Assembly: GCF_020379485.1 (NCBI RefSeq)
Contig: NC_063450.1
Location: 25,272,137 to 25,336,136 of the forward strand
Direction of reading: 5' to 3'
Source: Brassica napus
Taxonomy: Eukaryota; Streptophyta; Magnoliopsida; Brassicales; Brassicaceae
Length of the DNA stretch: 64,000 nt
The position numbers and the translations under genes are program-made. Positions 1 through 11,154 of this stretch are shown here, one piece after another. The notes beneath the pieces are model-generated. The model was given only the letters and a program-made list of their open reading frames with translations. It had not been told where the DNA came from and did not search any database. Each line of letters starts with the position of its first letter. Position 1 is the first letter of the stretch.

Positions 1-1224
1 TAAAACACATATATGTGTGTCTACTACATCACAATGATGATCAATTGCTGTCTTTTTGAATCTAGTTTATATGTATTTCATTCGTCTTCTACAGAGAGAA
101 AGCAACGGTGAGGCCAAAGAAAGTAAGTAGACGATACAAGGAAGAGAATGAGGAGATAGCCGTAAGCATACGGTGGCTAGCGGAGGTGGTGTGGTGATGA
201 GAACAGAGAGAGCCAGGAATGGAGACAATGAAAGAGATAGAGAGGATGCAAGCTGTCAAGTTTTATCTTCTGTATACGTAAATTTTTTTGTCTTCTGTGT
301 ACGTAAAACTTTTTTGTTTTACCAAATGTGTGGTTTAATAAATATGATCAATCTTAGTTGATAGATATTGTTTCTCAAAAAAAAAATTCGAGTTGATAGA
401 TATTGTACTTCTGGTCAAAACTGCGGAGGTCATTACTATCTCACAATGATTTATATTTGACAGTAATTTTGTATGTGGTAATTACATATTAATGGAAAGA
501 TGCAGTACATATAGTGTGGTTATAGTCTTATGTTTTTGAGTATTATCAACTTAGCACGAAGAAGTATCGCTTCTGTGACATGTGGCTAGCTGAGGAACGG
601 CACTTCTGCACGCAGCTAAAAGGTAATGGTGGACACATTGTTTGGTTTAGCTTAAGACGAAAATGTTGGTCAATAGTATCAGGAGTTGGATGTTAAGTCT
701 TTAGGCCATTACTGTTGTCTTGATACTGATTCTGATGGGTGTATCCCACGAAGAAGCAAAAAACTTACGTAGTCTACAAGAAGGTTTTAAAGGTAATGAT
801 TTGTTAAAATTTAAACTAAAAGGATGTTGTGAAGCTGTTTGTAAAACCCATAAGAAAGACTTTCATGAGCAAGACTAACTCTTTGGTAAGTGGAGATAAC
901 AAAGGCGCAGCAGTGCGTTTCATGGAGGATTAGTGTGAAATAGGGCTCAAAGCAAATTTAGGGTCGATTTTTTTTTGTTATTGATAAAGAAAATCGATTG
1001 AATCATAAATGGAAATAAAAAAGATTTGCATTTATTCTTAAAAGCTTTAGTAACCGTTATTTACATACTATATCCCTAGAGTACAAATTCTACTAGGTGC
1101 AGAAACAAGACAAGAGGTTCGAAATCCATTCTACTTATTTTAGAACATTGAGTTGTCTGTACGTAGATTACATATTCCTACAATTTTAGAGTGATCGATT
1201 ATGAGTAGAATGTACATTCAAAAG
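1..1224. other. AT-rich intergenic DNA, no supported gene
   Basis: No intact coding region is visible. A short stretch around 560-640 reads on the plus strand as a patch containing YRFCDMWLAEERHF, which resembles the region after the endonuclease in plant LINE ORF2. It is too short and broken to call firmly. A purine-rich GAGA-type tract lies at about 130-250. One micro-insertion at 372-390 is listed separately. Confidence 0.5.
372..390 (+). mobile_element. Micro-retroposon: 19-bp poly(A)-bearing insert
   Basis: A 19-bp insert (TTCTC, ten A, then TTCG) lies between perfect 16-bp direct repeats at 356-371 and 391-406. A poly(A)-bearing insert inside a long perfect duplication is the signature of target-primed reverse transcription, so I read it as an extremely 5'-truncated LINE or SINE insertion. 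The bases after the A run are unexplained. Templated repair is the alternative. Confidence 0.5.
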
Positions 1225-1233
1225 AAATTTAGA

Positions 1234-1411
1234 GTAACTGGGCCTCGTGGTCTGGTGGTAAAGGAACCTCGGCTGAGGTGCCCGCCATCACGACTTCGAG
1301 CCCCGGCCACAGCGGATTTAACATCCCTTCTGTTGGGGCGCTGGACCCCCTACGGGGGATAGTTGGGAATGTGGCTGCCCAGATACCAGAGTTACCAAAA
1401 AAAAAAAAAAA
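1234..1411 (+). mobile_element. tRNA-derived SINE with target-site duplication
   Basis: The 5' half looks like a tRNA gene with internal RNA polymerase III promoter boxes: an A-box-like TGGTCTGGTGG near 1250 and a B-box-like ACTTCGAGCCC near 1291. The 3' end is a poly(A) run. A 9-bp direct repeat AAATTTAGA flanks it at 1225-1233 and 1412-1420. At about 178 bp it has the size usual for Brassicaceae SINEs. It is non-coding; reading frames across it are incidental. The exact 5' base within the first few positions is uncertain. Confidence 0.8.
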
Positions 1412-1420
1412 AAATTTAGA

Positions 1421-2792
1421 AAGCTTTGAAAAAAGGCGAACTCAAAAAATCTTTCTAGTTACTTCGTTCTTTATTTCTATTTAACGGAATCCTCGCCTAA
1501 AATTCGTGGAATTCCTTGAGAGTTAGAATAGTTTCGTGAAATCTGTAGATTACTCATTATAATAAATGTAAATTTCTAATAAACATAGAATTCAGTTTTC
1601 AATATGTCATTTTCCTTAGAATATAAAATCTGATATTTGTAAAACAAAATTTGAACTTCTTATTTAACAAGTTTTAGAACCCCCAAAAAATACTATTACA
1701 TTGATATGAGTATTTTTCTTTGCATTTTTCCTATTTTCCATAATTTTCTAGGTTTGTTTAACTATTTATTTTATTAAGTTTAATAAATAAAAAGGACAAT
1801 TAAGAAAAAAAAATAGGATAAAGATGGTTTTATCCCATTAGGAAAATAATAGTGAATTTTCGGTCTATATTTTCAATTTTCCCATAATGTTTTGGCCAAG
1901 TCGTGAGTGTTTTTATCACAACTGACATACTACTACATGATCATTTAGTATCTTTTTATAGAATAACATCATTCACTTACCCCGTGAGAAAAATATAAAA
2001 TAGTTTATTATTATTTCGTACATACATCTTTCCAAACTTTCGTTTTTAACATGTGTTTTTTGGTTTCAAATAAGTTATTTATATTATTTTTTTGCTGATC
2101 TCTAAATGAAAAGAAAATTTCAAATTATATATATGATTCGACTGCTTTTTTTATTTGGTATAGATTTACCATTTTATTCTTCCGTTATAAATATGATTAT
2201 GCAGGAAAAAAAACTAACCTTCTCTCTCTTTTCAGCAAAATTTTCATCATTTTATTAAGTACTTATTGCAAACTGTGGAGATCTATCATGTAAACACTGA
2301 GTTTTAACTTAAAAATGACTTTTATATTACTAAGATTTTTTATCAATATAGCATAATCAACTAATCACTGTGGTTCTTGCCGCCAAACGCGTTTCAAACA
2401 AGGGTAGAAACAAAAAACTTTGAGATATATTAATCTTTTTTAACATTGATTAATTATGATATTACGAATTATAATAAATATTAGGTAGATTTAAGTCGAC
2501 AATTTTACTTATCTTACAAGAATTCACGTCTGAATGTATCATCATGAGCCGTCATATGAGACTCATTTCTGGCAGTATTCATTGCGACAAGGTGAAAATC
2601 TCTTATAATCATTTTTTTAATAATCTACATAATTCATCCTTTTCGGAAATCAAAATCCGAAACTCTTATTACGAAAGTATTAATAAACATTTGGCCAAAC
2701 CACTAGATTTAAAGAGGTTTACACCGGGATACATTAATCTTTTAGAATTCATTTTTCTTTGTTTTCTTTTCAAAACCACTTTTTACCCTACC
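1421..2792. other. AT-rich intergenic DNA
   Basis: No gene, RNA or bounded repeat was recognised. The stretch is strongly AT-rich with many homopolymer runs. Confidence 0.5.
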
Positions 2793-2800
2793 GTTTTACC

Positions 2801-3728
2801 TAGGGCTGTTCAATATGGTAAAACCGAACCGTACCGAACCGAACCGAACTGAAATAGACAATATGGTTTGGTTTTGGTATATACCATATAAACCGAATGG
2901 ATATAATTTTATAAAAACCGTAGGATTTGGATATGGTTTGGTATATAACCGATTAAACCGAATAAACCGAACAAAACCGACTAAAAGTATAAACATGTAA
3001 ATATGTATCTATTTTATAACAATACATGAATATCTATTTGTTATATAAGTTAAATTTGTGTTAATAACTATTACCATAATGTTATAGTAATAAAGAATAA
3101 TTTGTAAAACAATTGAACTATAATTAAATAACAATACATCGCAATTCAGATATCTTATTTTTAAGTTTTTTTTATCTTTTTGCTTTATTTTAGTATTCAC
3201 TAAATTAATATGAAGATTATATATAAATTTGATAGAAAATAATTAATGGAAAATTTTCATAACTTTTTTCTTATCTATAAACAAACAGAGTTTCGTGTTC
3301 AATCGAAAAGTATGATTTTAATGAACACTAAATATGGAAGAGTGGAAAAACTTTTCTTTCATGTTTATGTTTTGTTTCATATTTTTATTTTCAAAATTTC
3401 AGGTTCTGATTTTAATTATAGATTTGATTATTTTATTTGATGGTAGAAGCATTTTTACTTTTTTGTTCATTTATTTGAACATGTAATATATTTTTAATAA
3501 ATGACTGTGTTGACAATATGACTCTAAAATTCATTTTATATGATCTCAAACTAAATAATTATGTTTTTTGGTATAAAACCGAATAAACCAAAAACCGACG
3601 GTATATAAACCGAACCGAACCGAAGTAAATATGGATTTAGAATGGTAGTTATATTTTACTAACCGAAATACCGAAAACCGAAAAAAACCGAACCTAAGGC
3701 GAACCGATATCCGGATTGAACAGCCCTA
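2801..3728. mobile_element. Non-autonomous hAT-type element with 8-bp TSD
   Basis: The ends are inverted copies: TAGGGCTGTTCAAT on the left and ATTGAACAGCCCTA on the right. The flanks carry a perfect 8-bp duplication GTTTTACC at 2793-2800 and 3729-3736, the length hAT transposases make. The subterminal zones are rich in the ACCGAACC / GGTTCGGT motif in inverted orientation and the middle is AT-rich. There is no transposase, so it would need one supplied in trans. A fragment of the same family lies at 47721-47825. Confidence 0.85.
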
Positions 3729-3869
3729 GTTTTACCACTTAAGAATTAAGAAGGGTAATATATTTGGTAAAAATCGTAAAAAGAATCCAAAAGGTAAATT
3801 TGAATACCTGTGCACGAATGTACACAGCATTTTAGACCGAAGAGGTTCGAATGAACACTCTTGAATGTA

Positions 3870-3892
3870 GTGGTTCAAAAAAAAAAAAAAAA
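3870..3892 (+). mobile_element. Micro-retroposon: GTGGTTC plus poly(A)
   Basis: A 23-bp insert, GTGGTTC followed by sixteen A, separates two perfect 17-bp direct repeats (3853-3869 and 3893-3909). This is the most convincing of the micro-insertions. A long perfect duplication with a 3' poly(A) tail fits a LINE or SINE insertion in which reverse transcription stopped after seven template bases. Confidence 0.65.
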
Positions 3893-4029
3893 GAACACTC
3901 TTGAATGTAACGATTACTTTACATATGTCATATATGATATATGTCTAACAAATCGGTACAATATTACATGAATAGATGACCGTGTTAAACTTTTCCGCAA
4001 CTGTATTCAATTTTACTCCCCTCAAATTT

Positions 4030-4046
4030 TTTTTTTTTGGTCTAAA
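4030..4046 (-). mobile_element. Micro-retroposon, minus orientation
   Basis: The insert, nine T followed by GGTCTAAA, lies between 15-bp direct repeats at 4015-4029 and 4047-4061, which differ at two bases. On the minus strand it reads TTTAGACC plus poly(A), the same layout as the other micro-insertions. Confidence 0.45.
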
Positions 4047-5001
4047 ACTCTACTCAAATTTCTCAACCAAATATTGAACAATGGTTTGTATTGGATGTCC
4101 TTACCAAACTATTCAACGTTTAAAATGTTAGAAAAATAATATTAAAAGAGGGAAAACTGACACATGGAGGTCCCTAAAGTGGGCAAAGAGAGGATAACAA
4201 AGCAACACGCGATCAAAAGCTCGATGCGTCTTTGAGGAGGTCCCAAAAGTATAATAAGTATGGGTTTTCGATCTCATGACAATGATGAAGAAATGGATAG
4301 GCACTATAGCATATAGATTCACCTTATTATCATCCTAGAGTCTAAAGACGAAAAAAAGAGGATCTTGACACTAACATCGTATCGAATCTCATCAACATCT
4401 TTTCTTATGTTCTGGCCAAAGCCACCATAAATAAAAAGAGAACATTACAAGCCTTGCATAGTGCACCGACCTTTAGGAGAAGATTCATGAAACCTAATAA
4501 GACAAGGACCAAGTTTTAACCATTGGTGGGTTTGAAGTTCTTTCTTGATGTGCCACGTTATTATAAAAAAAAGTTTCTGAGATAAAAAAAAAAGTGACTT
4601 GGTTTCACATTTATATTTGATTAAGATACCTGAATCGAAAGTCATCCACTAAAGAATGGCCCGCATATTTTCTGTATCGATCTTTTGGGGTTTTAACTTT
4701 CACGAGTGCTATTTCCTTCTTTTCTAATTGTCAATTGCTCTCATGGTTGTTAATTCGAACGAAAAGTAAAGTGCTTCATTTAATCGCTTGAATGTGAAGT
4801 CTCAACTGTGATTCACCTTATCTGTTGTAACTGTGGTTCACGTTACCTATTGTTACTGTGATTCACGTTGCTATTGTGAGAGCTGTGTACGCATCTTTGT
4901 CGTTATAATGTATTTTAAGTTATGCTTCTAATTCAGTAGACTTTTCACGCTGACTTTATTATTAAAGGTTATAACATTCTATTTGCATCTCACTAATTCA
5001 T

Positions 5002-5017
5002 TTTTTTTTTGTGCACC
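5002..5017 (-). mobile_element. Micro-retroposon, minus orientation
   Basis: The insert, nine T followed by GTGCACC, lies between 17-bp direct repeats at 4985-5001 and 5018-5034 that differ at one base. On the minus strand it reads GGTGCAC plus poly(A). Confidence 0.6.
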
Positions 5018-5979
5018 GCATCTCACTAATTTATATGCTGTGATATTCTCGTTGTTCTTGTTGAATACTGGGATGACAATTCTCTCTATAAGCAAAAAAA
5101 GAAGAGAAATTGTTTCAGTAATATGCACTCTAACGAGTTTAAATATGGATGATGATACAACAAATGATATTAGTGCAAATTAGTATAGTATAGACGCAAA
5201 GCTTATGCAATGTTGTCAAAGAACGACAAACAATTACAACATCTGAAGCACTAAAATGTATTTTTTAAGTGAGAACATTAAAATAAATTGTTTATTACAT
5301 TTTTGAAGAAACTCATCTATCGAGAACTTATACAGCTCCTTTCTACAACACTTACAGCTCTTTTCAGTCACATCCACGTATTATTTGTTGAAGATAAGAA
5401 CATGATACAAACAAATACCAAAATACCAAAATTGCATCACATCAGGATAATGAAGTCATGAAGAAAGCAAAACATATCAAAGACAAATCCGTATAAGTTA
5501 TTTGATGTGCATGCAAGTTGGTTCAGAATAGGGGTTGAAAAAAGGTTGAATAAAATTGAAAAATCAGAGGACAGATCGTGTCACAGTCGCATTATTATTT
5601 TTACTTTTGGCCGATTGGGTCACCTGTCAGATTATATGGTTGCAACTTGCATTAGACGTTGACATTATCTTTTTTTTCACTCCCATATAATTATTATTAA
5701 TTTTTTATTTATTATATTATTGCTCAGGTCCGTGAGTAAATGAAATGACACTGCAGTAACAATCTGGTGGTGTCATTTGACAATTTTTCGCCTTCGTGTC
5801 ACCTTATATTAGTTTATTTTGTAATTTAAAGTTTTAATTATCATCTCAGAGAAGCCAACCAAATGGTATCGGTATCGTAATCTTATGCTCGAGTAAGACC
5901 ATAAAATAGTTGGGGATACAAAAAGATTATGTACTGGTTTTCTTTACTAAACCTAAAACTAAAAATCAACCGTTAGTTA

Positions 5980-6276
5980 GAACCATCTCCAACTCATATC
6001 TATTTTTTTCTCTATAACTATCACAAAATTAGAGTAATTCTATTATATAGTAAGTTTTGATCTAATGGTTTATTCTATAATAGAGTTAAAAAATAGAAGG
6101 ATTTTATTTTTTCACTCCAAATATAGAGTGAAAAAATAAAATCATTCTATTTTCTCTTCTATAATAGAGTAACTCTATTATAGAGTAAACCATTGGAGCA
6201 AAACTTACTTTATAATAGAGTTACTCTATTTTTGTGGAAATTATAGAGGAAAAATATGTATGGGTTGGAGATGCCC
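5980..6276. mobile_element. Palindromic PIF/Harbinger (Tourist-like) MITE
   Basis: The element is 297 bp and almost wholly self-complementary. It starts GAACCATCTCCAAC and ends GTTGGAGATGCCC, and is flanked by TTA on both sides (5977-5979, 6277-6279), the 3-bp duplication typical of PIF/Harbinger. The arms carry repeated CTCTATTATAGAG-type motifs and would fold into one long hairpin if transcribed. Related sequence lies at 58803-59065 and at the end of the window. Confidence 0.8.
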
Positions 6277-6548
6277 TTAGTATTGTTTATGAAATTGTCT
6301 CTAATGATCCATTAGGTTATTTTCTTAAATGGAGTGATGACCTTAAGTTTTAGAAGATGTAAAGTTATGACCTATGAGTAAGGATTGCGCATATAAGCTT
6401 TAGTTCAATACCTATCAAATTTACCGTAGTCATGAGAAACTTTCCTCCCGCGGAATCTTGAATAGCGCCCAGCGTAACTTTAAATCTAAGATACTTTATG
6501 ATGCGTCGACGATTTTGTTGTAAGAGATTCATCGACTGTATACCAATT

Positions 6549-7343
6549 TAGTGCTGGGAAAATAAACCGAAGCCGATCCGATAAAAATAAATCTGAACCA
6601 ATGAATGAATCTTGTTTTATAGTATTTCGGCTTGTGGATATTATCTGAACCGAACCCGAACCTAAATGGATATCCAATAGAATCCGAAACATTCAAAATC
6701 CCAAAAAGAACTTGTACCAAACATGATCTCAGTTCCTAATATGTATCCAAAATACACTAAGATATTATTGAACATCTAAAATAATTATCTATTACATGAA
6801 TGTTGATGGTTGAATGTGGCGGTTGAACTTGAATGTTTTAGATTTTGGTTTTCTTTTCATTGAATAATGTTTCTCATTTCATGAGAACTTGGTTTTCGTT
6901 TTATGATTTCATTCATTTGGTTTTATTTCTATCAGTAACTATGTTTACATTTCGTTTGATTTTGAATGATCACTTTTGATGTTTCTTTTTTATTTTTGAA
7001 CCGATTTTACTTATGTTTGGATTACAAATAGATACAAATCAAGTAGTTTTAAACCGAAGAACCGACTTTACTTATGTTTTGGTTACAAAGTAGGTACAAA
7101 TCATGTACTTTTAAATCGAAAAACAAATTGGGCCCTGAACCCAAAAGTATGTTGGGTTGTAACGGTTATTTAAAGATTTGCTAACCCAGACCCGAATCCG
7201 AACCCGAACCCGATAGAACCCAAATCAGTCCCGAACCAGACTTTCATATAATTCAAAATGAAACTGATTTTGATAAACCCGAAAAATCGAAATCTGATTG
7301 GACAAAACCGAAACCAGATTGGGACCCCAAATGCCCATGCCTA
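6549..7343. mobile_element. Non-autonomous hAT-type element (TAGGCATGGG family)
   Basis: The right end is CCCATGCCTA and the left end is a weaker TAGTGCTGGG. The flanks TACCAATT (6541-6548) and TACAAATT (7344-7351) match at seven of eight positions. The subterminal zones are rich in CCGAACC-type motifs. There is no transposase. It belongs with the cleaner copy at 9792-10377. Confidence 0.6.
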
Positions 7344-7494
7344 TACAAATTCATACAGTTTCACAAGAAGAAAGCACCAAAAACCAAATTTATTATTTCG
7401 AAGGAACTACATATCTTTCATGCATTTTTACTTTTTTGGAAAGAAATTTTTTTGTCAATATGGAGTCTCCTTTAAACGATAGTATGAATAATCA

Positions 7495-8219
7495 AATGCA
7501 TGGGCGTTCGGGTCTTCGGGTCGGATTCGAGCCGGTTTCTTTCAGGTCCGGATCTTTCGGATCCTAAACATTTGGACCCACTAGGTACTTCAAAAATTTT
7601 GGTTCGGGTTCGGATCGGTTTTTCTCGGATCCGGATCGGTTCAGGTCTACAATTAAAATACTTATAAAATACCCATAATTTTTGGATCCGAATCGGGGTC
7701 CGGATCGGGTTCGGGTATTTAGGATTTGAAAAGAACATAAAATACCCAAACTCTATCAAATTTAGTCGATATTTGTCATATATATTTATAATTTTACAAA
7801 ATAACTTAAATTAAACTATTAATAATTAAAATAAAACATTTTTAAACTCTAAATTTACATTTTAAAGCTTCATATAACTTAAAAATGTTACAAAATAATA
7901 ACAAATATGGTTAACAAAAGATATTTAAACTAAATCATAAAAGAATATATATATATATAGAACACAAAAAAACATAGTTTTGGATAAACATGTTTTTAAG
8001 TCAGTACAAATCGTTTCTTATCGGGTCGGATCTATTTGGATCGGTTCTTTTCGGGTTCGGATCTATTCGGGTTGGTTCCTTTTGGTTCCTTTCGGTTTTG
8101 GGTAAAATAAATTTGGACCCAAAAGGTACTTATAAATTTTTGGTTCGATTTCGAATCAGGCATTCTCACTGTCGGTTCCGGTTTGGGTTTTCGGATCCAG
8201 GTTAAAATGCCCAGGCCTA
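7495..8219. mobile_element. Probable hAT-type element of the same family, no clear TSD
   Basis: The left end GCATGGGCGTTCGGGT and the right end AATGCCCAGGCCTA are inverted and match the TAGGCATGGGC family. Subterminal zones carry CGGGTTCGG-type motifs and the centre is AT-rich. The flanks AATAATCA and TAGCGACA do not match, so one end may be eroded. Open reading frames here come from the low-complexity repeats. Confidence 0.5.
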
Positions 8220-8377
8220 TAGCGACACTAAAGAAGTCGACGAGATTAATGTGTCATGTCTGAAAATTTTGGGTCCGTCAATGCAATGTTTTTTTTCCAA
8301 TTTGTCAAAATTTTATTATATACCCAAATAAAGATACAACGATAATGGTAAATCTCTATCGGCGAATCATCTATATA

Positions 8378-8614
8378 CTTCATCCGTTTCAGTTTAATTT
8401 TCGTTGTACAGTAAAATTTTTATGTCAAAATAAGTGTCGTTTTACAATTTTAATGAAAAATTTATTAACAATATTCTCCAGTTTTTTTTCTATTGGTTTA
8501 AATATGGTTGGATCCATAGGTAACAATGATTTTATTTTGAAAATATGTAAAAGTGAATTTTTTTTAACATGTGTCCATGAACCTAAAACGACAATTAAAA
8601 TGAAACGCAGAGAG
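8378..8614. mobile_element. Stowaway-like MITE (Tc1/mariner type)
   Basis: The 237-bp element has imperfect inverted ends, CTTCATCCGTTTCAGTTT on the left and the complement of CTCTCTGCGTTTCATTTT on the right. TA flanks both sides (8376-8377, 8615-8616). This matches the plant CTCCCTCCGTTTC element type. A second copy of almost the same length sits in intron 3 of SULTR3;3 at 31599-31836, and a lone end of the same type occurs near 9300-9325. Confidence 0.65.
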
Positions 8615-8616
8615 TA

Positions 8617-8915
8617 ATATTATTTTAGAAATCAATTTCATATGTGTCGGTCTCATGTTATTTTTTAAAGTGATTAATTAAAAATTTAATTAAAATGAAT
8701 TCTAAATTATACGTAATTTTCTTTACTAAAATTATTTAATTTTTTTCTTCTTAATAAATTTCTAATAAGCTTTTAAATTTAAATTTTCCTTTTCTTTTAA
8801 TTTTTTAGAAAATCCACATAAATAATGAAAAGGAAATATCTATAAATACATATATATATATATATAAAGAATTAGTTTTCTTCAATAAATAAAATGAAAT
8901 ATCAACAAGAAATTA

Positions 8916-8954
<39 letters not shown>

Positions 8955-9783
8955 TTAACACATAAGACATAGTTAAAAATAGGTATTTTTCTTTCAAAGA
9001 AAATAATATATTTTCATATCTAATACTTAAAACTAAATTCAATGCAACAATATTATTCATTTTTAATCAAATTTTATCATATTAGAATCATGAAACATTT
9101 TCGGTTCAATTAAGATGAATAAATGCAGTCTTTTTTTTGTCATCAAATGCAATCTTATATTAAATCTACTTTTTACCCTTTTGAATAACCAATAGATTTA
9201 TATTTAAATTATTCTCATTTAATTAATCATACATTAAATAGGGATATAATAGTCTATTATACAATTTTCTCAATCTCCGTGAAAAATGTCAAAATGACAC
9301 GTATAATAAAACGGAGGGAGTATAATTGAATCAATCAAATTAATTTATAAGTAAAACCAGATGTTTGTTTAAGAAAATTTCAATTTTTTCATATATATAT
9401 ATAGATTAGAAAACGATTTAAAACTTATAAATATAAAATATTAATCAATTATTATAAATTATATATATGGTATAAATAGTATTATCAGTGCATGAGCATG
9501 GAAGAATCACATAGTTTATTGTTTAACATTGAAGCATATATAAGTAGTCTTTCATTTTGTCATATATTAGTTTTTGAAATATTTTTAACAATGAAAAAAT
9601 ATTAAACTTCAAAAATATATAATGAGATATGTTTCTGAGATATAAAACCGGCAAAAATGGTTCTTTAGAAGAAAACAAAATCCCAACCTAAAAAAGCATA
9701 AGCATAAAATATACGATAAAGAAACTAAAGAAGATTAGTACCCCAATTAGAGTAGGGAGACAAATGCTTGTTTAAATAGTAAA
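8617..9783. other. AT-rich intergenic DNA with (TA)n runs
   Basis: No gene was seen. It has dinucleotide TA/CATATA microsatellites near 8850-8870 and 8920-8950, a micro-insertion at 9133-9144, and an isolated CTCCCTCCGTTTT-type MITE end near 9305-9322. Confidence 0.45.
9133..9144 (-). mobile_element. Micro-retroposon: GATGAC plus poly(A), minus strand
   Basis: A 12-bp insert, six T then GTCATC, separates 12-bp direct repeats at 9121-9132 and 9145-9156 that differ at one base. On the minus strand it reads GATGAC plus A6. Confidence 0.5.
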
Positions 9784-9791
9784 GCACACTG

Positions 9792-10377
9792 TAGGCATGG
9801 ACGTTTTTACCCCAAGCCGAAGTATCTACCTAAACCCGAATCGAAAAAACCGAAAAAACCAAAACCAGATCCAAACCACGATACAAAAATATCCGAACGG
9901 AACTTACGAGCTTAGTACTTTGGGGTTTGGATATAACCCGAACCGAACCGAAATCCGAAGTAGGATCCGAAGATATCAGAAATTAGTTAAATATGTTAAT
10001 GTTTATATATATATATATATATATATGTTAAGGTAATTTAGATATTTTACAGCATTCTAAATATTTTTGTAGTTTGTTTTATTTGTTATTTTGAATAATT
10101 TTTAGTTAGTTTAGATAATTTAAATAGTTTTTAATTAGATTTGTGAATAATTTATATTTCTTATTTTTTGTCATTTTTTCGGGTTTTAAAAAATTTATTT
10201 TTTGACGATTTTAGACATTGGTTACAATCCGATCCAAACTTAATCCGGAAGGAACCGAACCGAACCCGATCTGATATTTAGTAAACCCCGAATAGGACTT
10301 TTGAGCATAATATCGAAAATCCAAAAATCCAAATCAACTGAACCGATACCGACATGGCCCTCAAACACCCATGCCTA
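9792..10377. mobile_element. Non-autonomous hAT-type element with perfect 8-bp TSD
   Basis: The element is 586 bp, starts TAGGCATGG and ends CCATGCCTA, and is flanked by a perfect duplication GCACACTG (9784-9791 and 10378-10385). Subterminal CCGAACCGAA motifs run in inverted orientation, with a (TA)n tract inside. There is no coding capacity. It is the best reference copy for the family at 6549 and 7495. Confidence 0.85.
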
Positions 10378-10385
10378 GCACACTG

Positions 10386-11154
10386 CACACCAAGGAACTA
10401 AGTTAACAAAACTTTAGCGAATCTTTGTGAGAATTACCGTTGCAAGGTTGATAACTAAACCCTCCTATAGAGAATAAGCCTAAAACAATCAAGCAAGAAA
10501 TCGTTAGCTTCATAAACTAGTAAGATCGAACCACGAAAGATTCAAAACCATTTTTCGGATATAATGAAGTTGGGAGAAGAGCAACAATAAAACATTTAGA
10601 TAAAAGTAATACGAAAAAAGCTAGATTTTGACCATATCTTTTGAAAATTGACAAGAAACAACTACAATTCAAATCGGATATAACTAATCTAATAACATTA
10701 AGATTAGAATGAGATCAAAACCGGAAAAGAACTTAAACGCACCGCCAAAACCGCCAAAATAGAACACGAAAGTCTATAAATCTAGAAGTGATTTAAACTA
10801 AAATTGTGGATATATGGACCATAGTAAGAGTCACGCGAATACATTCACAAGTGCGCAATGTGCATAGTGCTTCACATTGGCCCTCCATTCCAAAAGAGTT
10901 GGGCATCAGATCCTTTTTCTACGAATAACTCCATTCACGTCCCGTTACTTTTCCCTTTTGTTTCTTTCTCTGCTATTCTTTTCCTTTATTTTAATCTGAT
11001 TAGGCCTACCAATATCCATTATAATATTCATATACTTGTATTATTTGACTTGGTGTTCGATGCCCTTCCATGTGATATTTTTGTTATCGTAGGCAACCAA
11101 AACCATATGCATTCTAGTTAAGGTGAAAATGGGGTATAAGTTATACCGTATAAC
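10386..11154. other. Intergenic DNA, no supported gene
   Basis: An 87-codon plus-strand frame at 10858-11121 has no recognisable motif and no supporting gene structure, so it is not called. Nothing else was recognised. Confidence 0.4.

Larger units (their letters stand above)
3910..5979. other. Intergenic DNA with two micro-insertions, no gene
   Basis: No coding region can be supported; the reading frames here show no family resemblance. The region contains two poly(T)-bearing micro-insertions (4030-4046 and 5002-5017). At 4805-4870 three short copies of a TGTGATTCAC-type motif occur in a row. Confidence 0.45.

Noticed and set aside
560..850. Possible LINE ORF2 fragment (YRFCDMWLAEERHF)
   Set aside because: Only one short matching patch, with stops on both sides; recorded in the region note, not called as a feature.
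2796..3000. Overlapping open frames on both strands rich in Asn, Arg, Thr and Glu
   Set aside because: They are translations of the ACCGAACC low-complexity arms of the hAT-type element; no gene structure.
7258..8205. Several open frames on both strands
   Set aside because: Same cause: CGGGTTCGG-type subterminal repeats of hAT-like elements.
10858..11121. 87-codon hydrophobic plus-strand frame
   Set aside because: No recognised motif, no splice or leader context, and AT-rich chance frames of this length are common here.
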